Below, piece by piece: positions 56,971 through 64,000 of a stretch of 64,000 nt of DNA; the first letter of the stretch is position 1, and the number at the start of each line of letters is the position of its first letter. The stretch is from the NCBI RefSeq assembly GCF_036962685.1, contig NZ_JBALOP010000027.1:31522-95521 (forward strand), in the 5' to 3' direction. The notes under the pieces were generated by a model. That model saw only the letters and a list, made by a program, of their open reading frames with translations. It did no database searches and was not told the origin of the DNA. Source of the DNA: Ferdinandcohnia sp036962685 (lineage in GTDB: Bacteria > Bacillota > Bacilli > Bacillales > Bacillaceae_L). The translations under genes were made by a program, and so were the position numbers.

Positions 56971-58800
56971 GTGACGTATCGTCAAAGGATATCTATATTT
57001 ATCTTTTTAGATTCGGTGATTGTATTAACCTGTATATTCTTTAGCCGTTTTTTAGTTGATGCTACTTTTTCTGTTTTTACATTATCAACAGTAATTATTT
57101 CACTTTCATTATTATTAAGCCATCATTTATTTGCCTATAAATATAAACTATATAAAAAGGCATGGGAGTATGCAAGTATAGGAGAATTAGTTGGTATTTT
57201 TAAAGCTATTACTCTATCAGTAATAACTGCTGCAATCATACAACAAATTGTTAATCATGAGATATTCTATCGTTTAATGCTGGTTAATTGGTTGCTACAT
57301 ATGCTAATAATCGGTGGTTCACGCTTTTGTTGGAGAATATTCAGAGATACATACATTAAAAAGAATGAACAAAGAAAACGTACATTAATTATTGGTGCAG
57401 GTTCAGCGGGGACTATGGTTGTCCGTCAATTGAAAAATAATCAAGATACAGAGTTATTTCCTGTAGGGTTCATCGATGATAATGAGAAAAAACAAAATCT
57501 TGATATTTTAGGAATTCCCGTTTTAGGGGGAATAGAAAATATCGAGGAAGTGGTGAGGGAAAAAAATATAGCAAATATTATCATTGCAATCCCTTCCTTA
57601 AGTAAAAGAGAATTAAATAAAATTTTTCAGGAATGTGCTAAAACAAAGGCAAAAACACAAATCCTTCCGATGCTAGAAGACTTAATTACCGGTAAGGTAG
57701 CTGTCAACCAGTTCAGAGATGTTCAAGTAGAGGATTTACTGGGAAGGCATCCCGTTGAGCTTGATACAGAAATTATTTCAGGTTATGTAACTGATAAGGT
57801 TGTTTTAGTTACTGGTGCAGGTGGTTCGATAGGTTCAGAGATTTGCAGACAGGTGGCAAAATTCAATCCGAAACAGCTCATTTTACTTGGACATGGTGAA
57901 AACAGTATTTATACAATCGAGTTGGAACTAAATGAAGCCTTTCAATCCTCAAAAATAGGCATAAAAACCGAGATTGCGGATGTTCAAGACAAACAAAAAA
58001 TAATGGCCGTAATGAGTACATATCGACCTGATGTTGTGTATCACGCCGCAGCACATAAGCATGTTCCATTAATGGAACGAAATCCTGAAGAAGCAATTAA
58101 AAACAACATCATTGGAACGAAAAATGTGGCAGAGGTTTCTGATTGGTGTGGTGTCCATACATTTGTGATGGTATCAACAGATAAGGCCGTAAATCCAACA
58201 AGTGTAATGGGGGCGACGAAAAAATTAGCAGAAATGATTGTTCAAAATATAGGTAAAACAAGCAAAACAAAATTTGTTGCGGTTCGATTTGGAAATGTGT
58301 TAGGTAGTCGAGGTAGTGTTATACCTCTATTTAAAAGACAAATCGCAAAAGGCGGTCCAGTCACCGTAACCCACCCGGATATGGTTCGGTATTTCATGAC
58401 GATTCCTGAAGCTTCAAGATTAGTAATACAGGCAGGTGCTTTAGCACAAGGCGGTGAAATCTTCGTTCTTGATATGGGTGATCCCGTTAAAATTGTTGAT
58501 TTAGCAAAAAATTTAATTAAGCTATCGGGATATTCTGTTGATGAAATCGGCATCGAGTATTCAGGAATGAGACCTGGAGAAAAGTTGTTTGAGGAATTAT
58601 TAAAAGACGATGAAGTACATGATACGCAGGTTTATCCTAATATTTATGTTGGAAAAACCGCAGATCTATATATCGAAGAAATTGAAAAAATAATTTTAAC
58701 TTATAAGAATTTAACAAAACAAGAAATCCGAGAACAGCTTGTTAGCTTGGCAAATAGAACACAAGTCCCTCAAAAGCGATTAATATCCATTCTAGGTTAA
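56971..58800 (+). CDS. epsC: Nucleoside-diphosphate sugar 4,6-dehydratase, membrane form (EpsC/CapD)
   Basis: A 609-residue protein: four N-terminal transmembrane helices, a CoA-binding-like Rossmann domain (TLIIGAGSAGTMVVRQL), then the catalytic SDR domain VVLVTGAGGSIGSEICRQV. Active-site STDKAVNPTSVMGATKKLAE has Met in place of Tyr in the YxxxK motif, as in all this family. Probably converts UDP-GlcNAc to the 4-keto-6-deoxy sugar for exopolysaccharide. GTG 56971 follows AAAGGAGGGATTAGGG. Confidence 0.92.
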   Translation: MTYRQRISIFIFLDSVIVLTCIFFSRFLVDATFSVFTLSTVIISLSLLLSHHLFAYKYKLYKKAWEYASIGELVGIFKAITLSVITAAIIQQIVNHEIFYRLMLVNWLLHMLIIGGSRFCWRIFRDTYIKKNEQRKRTLIIGAGSAGTMVVRQLKNNQDTELFPVGFIDDNEKKQNLDILGIPVLGGIENIEEVVREKNIANIIIAIPSLSKRELNKIFQECAKTKAKTQILPMLEDLITGKVAVNQFRDVQVEDLLGRHPVELDTEIISGYVTDKVVLVTGAGGSIGSEICRQVAKFNPKQLILLGHGENSIYTIELELNEAFQSSKIGIKTEIADVQDKQKIMAVMSTYRPDVVYHAAAHKHVPLMERNPEEAIKNNIIGTKNVAEVSDWCGVHTFVMVSTDKAVNPTSVMGATKKLAEMIVQNIGKTSKTKFVAVRFGNVLGSRGSVIPLFKRQIAKGGPVTVTHPDMVRYFMTIPEASRLVIQAGALAQGGEIFVLDMGDPVKIVDLAKNLIKLSGYSVDEIGIEYSGMRPGEKLFEELLKDDEVHDTQVYPNIYVGKTADLYIEEIEKIILTYKNLTKQEIREQLVSLANRTQVPQKRLISILG

Positions 58801-58814
58801 AGGAGAGTTTAGAA

Positions 58815-59693
58815 ATGAAGGTAAGAAAAGCTATCATACCAGCTGCTGGATTGGGAACTAGATTTCTCCCAGCAACAAAGGCAATGCCAAAAGAAATGCT
58901 ACCAATAGTCGATAAGCCTACAATCCAATATATCATTGAGGAAGCAGTCGAATCAGGAATTGAAGATATCATTATCGTGACAGGTAAAGGAAAACGAGCA
59001 ATTGAAGATCATTTTGATCACTCATTTGAACTCGAGCAAAACCTTTACGATAAAGGAAAGTTTGATTTATTAGATGAGGTGCAAAAGGCTTCAAAGCTAG
59101 TTGATATTCACTATATTCGGCAAAAGGAACCAAAAGGCTTAGGTCATGCAATCTGGTGTGCTCGAAAATTTATAGGTAATGAACCATTTGCCGTATTACT
59201 CGGTGATGACATTGTTTCAGCGGAAAAACCATGCTTGAGACAGATGATTGAGCAATATGAGCGATACAATGCCTCAATCCTAGGTGTCCAAACTGTTCCG
59301 GAAAAAGAGGTTCATCGCTATGGGATTGTGGATGGTAACCAACACGGGGACCGCTTTTACAGTGTTAATCATCTTGTTGAAAAACCGAAACAAGAAGATG
59401 CACCTTCAAATCTTGCCATCATGGGGCGCTATATATTAAATCCACGAATCTTTGACATTCTTGAAAAACAACAGCCTGGAGCGGGTGGAGAAATTCAATT
59501 AACGGACGCAATTGCAGGATTGAACCAATATGAAGCTGTATATGCCTATGATTTTGAAGGTACTAGATACGATGTAGGAGAGAAATTAGGCTTCATCCAA
59601 ACCACACTTGAATTTGCTTTGAAAAGAGAGGATCTAAGACTAGAACTTCTCGACTATCTAAAAAATGTCTTGAATAATGAGTTAGTGAAATGA
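58815..59693 (+). CDS. galU: UTP-glucose-1-phosphate uridylyltransferase
   Basis: A 292-residue GalU/GtaB-type enzyme making UDP-glucose. Nucleotide loop IPAAGLGTRFLPATKAMPKEM, PTIQYIIEEAVESGIEDIIIVTGKGKRAIEDHFD, LGDDIV with the metal Asp, and VEKPKQE plus MGRYIL. ATG 58815 follows AAAGGAGAGTTTAGAA. It provides sugar nucleotide for the eps polymer and ends in ATGA overlap with epsD. Confidence 0.93.
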   Translation: MKVRKAIIPAAGLGTRFLPATKAMPKEMLPIVDKPTIQYIIEEAVESGIEDIIIVTGKGKRAIEDHFDHSFELEQNLYDKGKFDLLDEVQKASKLVDIHYIRQKEPKGLGHAIWCARKFIGNEPFAVLLGDDIVSAEKPCLRQMIEQYERYNASILGVQTVPEKEVHRYGIVDGNQHGDRFYSVNHLVEKPKQEDAPSNLAIMGRYILNPRIFDILEKQQPGAGGEIQLTDAIAGLNQYEAVYAYDFEGTRYDVGEKLGFIQTTLEFALKREDLRLELLDYLKNVLNNELVK

Positions 59694-60862
59694 GTATGGC
59701 CGAAAACGCAAAAAAGAAGGTATTATTTGTTGCCACGGTAGATTATCATTTCAAAAGCTTTCATTTACCATATTTAAAATGGTTTAAAGAACAGGGCTGG
59801 GAAGTTCATATTGCTGCACATGGCAATCTTGAACTTCCTTTTGTTTCGAAAAAATACAATATCCCAATCCAGCGATCACCATTTAGTTTTAAAAATATTG
59901 GGGCTTTAAAAGAATTAAAAACGATAATAGATGAGAATAATTATGGAATCATTCATTGTCACACACCCATGGGCGGTGTGCTTGGCCGATTAGCTGCACG
60001 TCAAGCACGAAAGAATGGAACAAAAGTAATTTACACAGCACACGGGTTTCATTTTTGTAAGGGAGCCCCACTACTGAATTGGTTATTATATTATCCAATT
60101 GAGAAATTGCTAGCCTCCAATACGGACTGTCTCATAACTATAAACTCCGAGGACTATAAACTTGCGAAAAGACATAAATTTAAAGCTGGTTCCATTGACC
60201 ACGTTTATGGTGTAGGTGTTGACCTAGAGAAGTTTCGACCAGTAGATAGGATAAGAAAAAATGTTTTAAGGAGAGTAGGAGATTTTAATACGAATAACTT
60301 TATTATGTTTTATGCTGCAGAATTTAATAAAAATAAAAATCAACAATTCTTAATTAAAGCACTTGCACGAATAAAGGATGAAGTACCAAACGCGAAGTTA
60401 TTACTAGCTGGAGAGGGAGTCTTACTTGAAGAATGTCGGCAACTTGCTGCTAAATTAGGATTATTAGATAATGTTGAATTTCTTGGTCTTCGAGATGACA
60501 TCGAAATATTATTAAAATTAAGTGATGTTGCAGTGGCTTCCAGTTTAAGAGAAGGACTTCCTGTTAATGTTATGGAAGCTATGGCTTGTGGCCTACCAAT
60601 TGTTGCAACTGAAAACCGTGGTCATAGAGAATTAATAGTAACTAACGAAAATGGTTGGATGGTAAGCCATACTGACTTGGATGGTTTCGCAACAAAGATT
60701 ATAGAATTAGCAAACAATGAATATATGAGAAATAGACTTGGGAAATTAAGTAGAAGTTTAATGGAAGATAAGTATGGGGTTGATATCGTTTTAGACCAGA
60801 AGATCGGGATTTACAGGAGATATATGCAAGCAGAGGGGGAAAGAAAGTGGGCGGCCCAATAA
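59690..60862 (+). CDS. epsD: EpsD-like glycosyltransferase family 4
   Basis: A 390-residue GT-B fold enzyme. N-terminal KKVLFVATVDYHFKSFHLPY, HCHTPMGGVLGRLAARQA and TAHGFHFCKGAPLLNWLLYYPIEKL are typical of EpsD. The donor-binding C-terminal half has LLAGEGVLLEEC, FLGLRDDIEILL and SSLREGLPVNVMEAMACGLPIVATENRG. Sugar specificity unknown. ATG 59690 overlaps galU; ATG 59696 is possible. Confidence 0.88.
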   Translation: MSMAENAKKKVLFVATVDYHFKSFHLPYLKWFKEQGWEVHIAAHGNLELPFVSKKYNIPIQRSPFSFKNIGALKELKTIIDENNYGIIHCHTPMGGVLGRLAARQARKNGTKVIYTAHGFHFCKGAPLLNWLLYYPIEKLLASNTDCLITINSEDYKLAKRHKFKAGSIDHVYGVGVDLEKFRPVDRIRKNVLRRVGDFNTNNFIMFYAAEFNKNKNQQFLIKALARIKDEVPNAKLLLAGEGVLLEECRQLAAKLGLLDNVEFLGLRDDIEILLKLSDVAVASSLREGLPVNVMEAMACGLPIVATENRGHRELIVTNENGWMVSHTDLDGFATKIIELANNEYMRNRLGKLSRSLMEDKYGVDIVLDQKIGIYRRYMQAEGERKWAAQ

Positions 60863-61995
60863 GAGTATTACATGTAGTTGTAAATATGAATCGCGGTGGG
60901 GCGGAGACTCTTATCATGAACCTTTATCGTAATATCGATCGGTCGAAGGTCCAATTCGATTTTCTTACCTGCAAAGAAGGTGTGTTTGATGAAGAAATAC
61001 GACAAATGGGCGGCCAGGTTCATCGGCTTCCTTATTTAACTGAAATAGGCCATTTTGGATATGTAAATGCATTAAATAAGTTTTTCAAGAACCACAATTA
61101 TTATAAAATTGTTCACTCACACATGGATAAAATGAGTGGATTTGTCCTAAGAGCTGCTAAAAAGGCTAACATTCCATTCCGCATTGCTCATAGTCATAAT
61201 ACACATAGTGAGGGAGGACTACTAGCGAAAATTTACAAGGAATATTCTGGAGGTTTCATTAAGACTAATGCTTCACATTTTTTCGCATGTTCTAGTGCTG
61301 CAGCGGGTTGGTTATTTGGAAGAAGGGCTAAAGAGGCATTTGTTTTAAAGAATGGAATTGAAATAAATAAATTTTTGTTTTCTAAAGCGGATAGAGAGCG
61401 GGTTAGAAATGAATTTAACATCTCTCAGGACATCTTGGTAATAGGGCATGTTGGGAGATTTAATCATCAAAAAAACCATGTATTTCTTATTGATGTATTT
61501 GCAAAGTATATTCAAATTCAGCCAAAATCAGTGTTAGTATTAGTTGGCGATGGTGCATTACGATCTCTAATTGAGGATAGAGTAAGAGAATTGAACCTTG
61601 TAAATAATGTTCTGTTTTTAGGTGTTAGACCTGATATACACCTAATAATTCAAGCATTTGATTTATTTGCGTTTCCATCATTACATGAAGGGTTACCAGT
61701 TACACTTGTTGAGGCACAAGGTGCAGGCTTACAGTGCCTGATTTCAACTGAAATAACAAAAGAAGTTGACTTAGGTTTGGATTTGGTACAGTACCTTCCT
61801 TTAGCTCAAAAGGATAGATGGGTAGAAAAAATAGAGGAAATTTCCAATAATAAGAAACCAAGATCCATTAACCATACTGCCTTTGTTAAGAAAGGGTATG
61901 ATATCAGGAAGACAGCAAGTCTAATTCAAAATTCATATATTAAACTAGGAGGGGAAAGACTTGAAGCAGCTAACAATCTTTACCCCAACTTTTAA
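60847..61995 (+). CDS. epsF: EpsF-like glycosyltransferase family 4
   Basis: A 382-residue GT-B enzyme: IRVLHVVVNMNRGGAETLIM, FDFLTCKEGVFDEEI, VHSHMDKMSGFVLRAAKKA, IAHSHNTHSEGG, IGHVGRFNHQKNHVFLIDVF, LVGDGALRSLIE and FPSLHEGLPVTLVEAQGAGL. It fits EpsF of Bacillus eps operons. GTG 60847 follows GGGGGAAAGAAA; overlaps epsD by 16 bases and the next gene by 35. Confidence 0.88.
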   Translation: MGGPIRVLHVVVNMNRGGAETLIMNLYRNIDRSKVQFDFLTCKEGVFDEEIRQMGGQVHRLPYLTEIGHFGYVNALNKFFKNHNYYKIVHSHMDKMSGFVLRAAKKANIPFRIAHSHNTHSEGGLLAKIYKEYSGGFIKTNASHFFACSSAAAGWLFGRRAKEAFVLKNGIEINKFLFSKADRERVRNEFNISQDILVIGHVGRFNHQKNHVFLIDVFAKYIQIQPKSVLVLVGDGALRSLIEDRVRELNLVNNVLFLGVRPDIHLIIQAFDLFAFPSLHEGLPVTLVEAQGAGLQCLISTEITKEVDLGLDLVQYLPLAQKDRWVEKIEEISNNKKPRSINHTAFVKKGYDIRKTASLIQNSYIKLGGERLEAANNLYPNF

Positions 61996-62854
61996 TAGGG
62001 CATATTGTCTTCATCATTGTTATGAAAGTCTTATGAATCAGACATCAAAAGACTTTGTTTGGCTGATTATTGATGATGGGTCAACTGACAATACAAAAGA
62101 GCTAGTCAGTTCTTGGGTTAACGAAGGTTTAATTGAAATCAAATATGTTTGGCAAGAAAATCAAGGAATGCATGGTGCCCATAATACTGCATATGAGTTA
62201 ATTGATACTGAATTAAATGTTTGTATTGATTCTGACGACTTTATGCCAAAAGACGCTGTTGAAAAGATATTATCATTTTGGAAAATGCATGGTCACACCA
62301 GTGTTAGTGGAATAATTGGACTCGATTCATACTCAAAAGGGGAGATTATTGGTTCAAAACTGCCAGAAAATATAGCATCCTCAACACTTTTTAATCTTTA
62401 TTATGAGCACGTCGTTACAGGTGACAAAAAGCTTGTTTATCGTTCAGAATTAACGAAAAAGTATCCTTATCCTATTTTTAAAAATGAAAAATATGTTGGG
62501 CTGGCATATAAATATTATATGTTGGATAAGGAGTATGAAATGTTATTAATGAATGAGGTTTTATGCTGTGTTGAATATTTACCGGATGGTTCATCTTTAA
62601 ATATGTTGAATCAATATCGAAAGAATCCAAAGGGATGGATCTTTTATCGGAAAGAATTAATGAAATTACCTTTTGCAACATTGTCATTTAAATTTAGGCA
62701 AGCGATTCATTTTGTATCTAGTAGTTTATTGATTAGAAATTTTACTTTCATGAGTGAAACACCTAGTAAGTTATTAACTTTGCTAGCAATCCCACTGGGG
62801 ACAATATTATCAATTTATGTACGTTTAAAAACGAAGCCAATCGCAAAGTTTTGA
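61961..62854 (+). CDS. Glycosyltransferase family 2
   Basis: A 297-residue GT-A fold enzyme: LTIFTPTFNRAYCLHHCYES, LIIDDGSTDNTKELV, NQGMHGAHNTAYEL and the DxD-type VCIDSDDFMP. A long C-terminal part follows, with a hydrophobic stretch near the end (LLALLAIPLGTIL-like, LLTLLAIPLGTILSIYV) that may sit on the membrane. It is not clearly EpsE, the flagellar clutch enzyme, nor EpsJ. TTG 61961 follows AGGAGGGGAAAGAC. Confidence 0.85.
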   Translation: MKQLTIFTPTFNRAYCLHHCYESLMNQTSKDFVWLIIDDGSTDNTKELVSSWVNEGLIEIKYVWQENQGMHGAHNTAYELIDTELNVCIDSDDFMPKDAVEKILSFWKMHGHTSVSGIIGLDSYSKGEIIGSKLPENIASSTLFNLYYEHVVTGDKKLVYRSELTKKYPYPIFKNEKYVGLAYKYYMLDKEYEMLLMNEVLCCVEYLPDGSSLNMLNQYRKNPKGWIFYRKELMKLPFATLSFKFRQAIHFVSSSLLIRNFTFMSETPSKLLTLLAIPLGTILSIYVRLKTKPIAKF

Positions 62855-62880
62855 AAGTTAAAATTGAAAGGAAAATACGG

Positions 62881-63960
62881 ATGACTGTTCTATGGATAAA
62901 TTTAGCCATAGTTTTTATTTTTGCTTTTTTAGCAAGATTTCTTTCAGCACCGGTTTTAGCAAGTAATATTCCAGTACCTGTAAAGCCTAATAAATTTTTT
63001 ATAGGTATAGTGTTAACTTCCTTAGTTGCAGTTTCTGGGTTACGAGCAAATATAGGGGATACCTATTTTTATAAACATATTTATATTAATAATGAATTTA
63101 CGTGGGAGTATATTTTATCCCAGAAGGATATTGGTTTCGGGATACTCCAAAGGTACCTGCAAATGTACTCAGAAGACCCCCAGATTATGATATTTACAAC
63201 GGCTCTCATTACAAATGTATTAATCGTTTTTATACTTTATAAATATTCTAGAATGCTTGAAATAAGCCTATATGTCTATATTACGAGTGGTTTGTTTTTA
63301 GTATCAATGAACGGAATTAGGCAGGTTCTCGCTGCCGCAATCCTTTTCACGGCAACGAAATTCTTAATTGAAGGAAATTGGAAGGTTTATTTTCTTATTG
63401 TTTTTTTCGCTTCTGCCTTTCATCAAAGTGCGCTGGTATTAATTCCAATATACTTCATTGTTCGTTATAAAGCTTGGTCAAAAGCAACAATTGTCCTTTT
63501 ATTATCATCAATCGTTATCGTTATTGGATTTGAACAATTTTCAGCGATTTTATTCTCAGCTATTGAGGATACAACATATGGAGCCTACAGTGAATCTACG
63601 GAAGGTGGGGCAAATATCCTAAGAGTTGCAGTTGATGCCGTACCAATTGTAATTGCGTATTTGGGGAGGGAGAAATTAAGGAAAATCTTTCCGAATTCAG
63701 ATGTAATTATTAATATGTCTATTATTGGATTCATGTTTATGATCATTTCGACCCAAAACTGGATATTTGCAAGGTTTTCTATATATTTTAGTTTGTATTC
63801 TTTAATTTTAATTTCTTGGATTGTGAAGCTTTTTAGTGAAAGAAGCAGAAAACTTGTCTATTATGGAATTTTAATTTGTTATCTTATTTATTTTTACTAC
63901 GAAAATGTGATCAACTTAAATATTAACTACAGGAGCGAATACATAACATTATTTTCTTAG
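62881..63960 (+). CDS. epsG: EpsG family membrane protein, probable polysaccharide polymerase
   Basis: A 359-residue integral membrane protein with about nine helices. EpsG-type motifs: VAVSGLRANIGDTYFYKH, SQKDIGFGILQRYLQMYSEDPQI, SMNGIRQVLAAAILF and FFASAFHQSALVLIPIYF. Related to Wzy-like polymerases. ATG 62881 (MTVLWINLA..) follows GAAAGGAAAATACGG and is better than TTG 62851, which lies at the previous stop. Confidence 0.88.
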   Translation: MTVLWINLAIVFIFAFLARFLSAPVLASNIPVPVKPNKFFIGIVLTSLVAVSGLRANIGDTYFYKHIYINNEFTWEYILSQKDIGFGILQRYLQMYSEDPQIMIFTTALITNVLIVFILYKYSRMLEISLYVYITSGLFLVSMNGIRQVLAAAILFTATKFLIEGNWKVYFLIVFFASAFHQSALVLIPIYFIVRYKAWSKATIVLLLSSIVIVIGFEQFSAILFSAIEDTTYGAYSESTEGGANILRVAVDAVPIVIAYLGREKLRKIFPNSDVIINMSIIGFMFMIISTQNWIFARFSIYFSLYSLILISWIVKLFSERSRKLVYYGILICYLIYFYYENVINLNINYRSEYITLFS

Positions 63961-63989
63961 AAAATTAGATGTTGAATGAAGGTAAGAAT

Positions 63990-64000
63990 ATGAATATATC
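63990..64000 (+). CDS. Start of the next eps gene (partial)
   Basis: GAAGGTAAGAAT then ATG AAT ATA TC at the very edge. Position suggests another glycosyltransferase of the eps operon; no identity can be read. Confidence 0.45.

Noticed and set aside
61961..62854. Naming the GT2 gene epsE
   Set aside because: It shares the fold and operon but the sequence does not resemble the EpsE I know; clutch function would be an over-reading.
1..64000. tRNA, rRNA, prophage, intact insertion sequence
   Set aside because: I looked for tRNA-like cloverleafs, rRNA conserved blocks, integrases and transposases and saw none; the repeats carry no coding genes.

Overview
The window is an AT-rich chromosomal segment of a spore-forming member of the Bacillaceae. 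It follows the Bacillus subtilis ppsR-dnaG-sigA to comG-sinR gene order almost gene for gene (yqfL, yqxD, dnaG, sigA, cccA, trmK, yqfO, ispH, yqfQ-X, ispG, yqfZ, yqgC, sodA, yqgE, pbpA, pst, rpmG, yqgN-Q, glcK, yqgS-Y, comG, yqzE, yqzG, sinR/sinI). The species cannot be named from the sequence. Several local differences place it outside the B. subtilis group: an acyl-CoA dehydrogenase after sigA, znuCB fused to zur, a spoVAF-like gene beside gluP, an isolated moaA, and an eps operon next to sinR. Two runs of N (42183-42187 and 42345-42617) show a draft scaffold.

Layout. 1-4.1 kb: end of ppsR, a frameshifted yqxD, primase and the major sigma factor. 4.2-13.1 kb: a membrane protein, acyl-CoA dehydrogenase, cytochrome c550, tRNA methyltransferase TrmK, a Nif3-like protein, IspH, YqfQ, RNA helicase CshB, endonuclease IV and YqfT. 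13.2-16.8 kb: YqfU, then the zinc operon znuC-znuB-zur behind a Zur-type box. 17-21.6 kb: IspG, YqfZ, YqgC, MnSOD and an MFS protein. 21.8-28.6 kb: PBP2A, then pstSCAB-phoU behind a PhoP-box array. 28.8-42.1 kb: small proteins, L33, folate and phospholipid-type housekeeping genes, rhomboid GluP, a SpoVAF-like protein, glucokinase, a lipoteichoic acid synthase-like protein, endopeptidase YqgT, lipoprotein YqgU and metallohydrolase YqgX. 42.6-49.6 kb: a SAM methyltransferase, DUF2626 protein, a predicted Fe-S regulator and the complete comGA-GG transformation pilus operon with yqzE. 50-53.5 kb: moaA and small secreted or membrane proteins. 53.5-64 kb: sinR/sinI, a second XRE regulator, and an eps operon (epsA, epsB, EAR RNA, epsC, galU, glycosyltransferases, epsG) that runs off the right edge.

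Regulatory logic. Palindromes of the form GTTCTTTATNAAGAAC occur repeatedly between 54.0 and 56.8 kb: upstream of sinR, around the zinc-ribbon gene, before the second regulator, inside the spacer of a good sigma-A promoter for eps, and between epsB and epsC. This looks like a SinR-type matrix control circuit. The amyloid genes tapA-sipW-tasA, which lie beside sinR in B. subtilis, are not in the window.

The most unusual feature is a family of dispersed, structured intergenic repeats (family A; six full or short copies plus one fragment). Each non-fragment copy starts with a stem-loop whose arm sequence differs from copy to copy while pairing is kept, followed by a conserved core and ending in a conserved hairpin that shows compensatory changes. 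A second repeat family (B) has four copies, one of them a minimal end-to-end form. A five-copy 20-bp tandem array lies between zur and yqfX.
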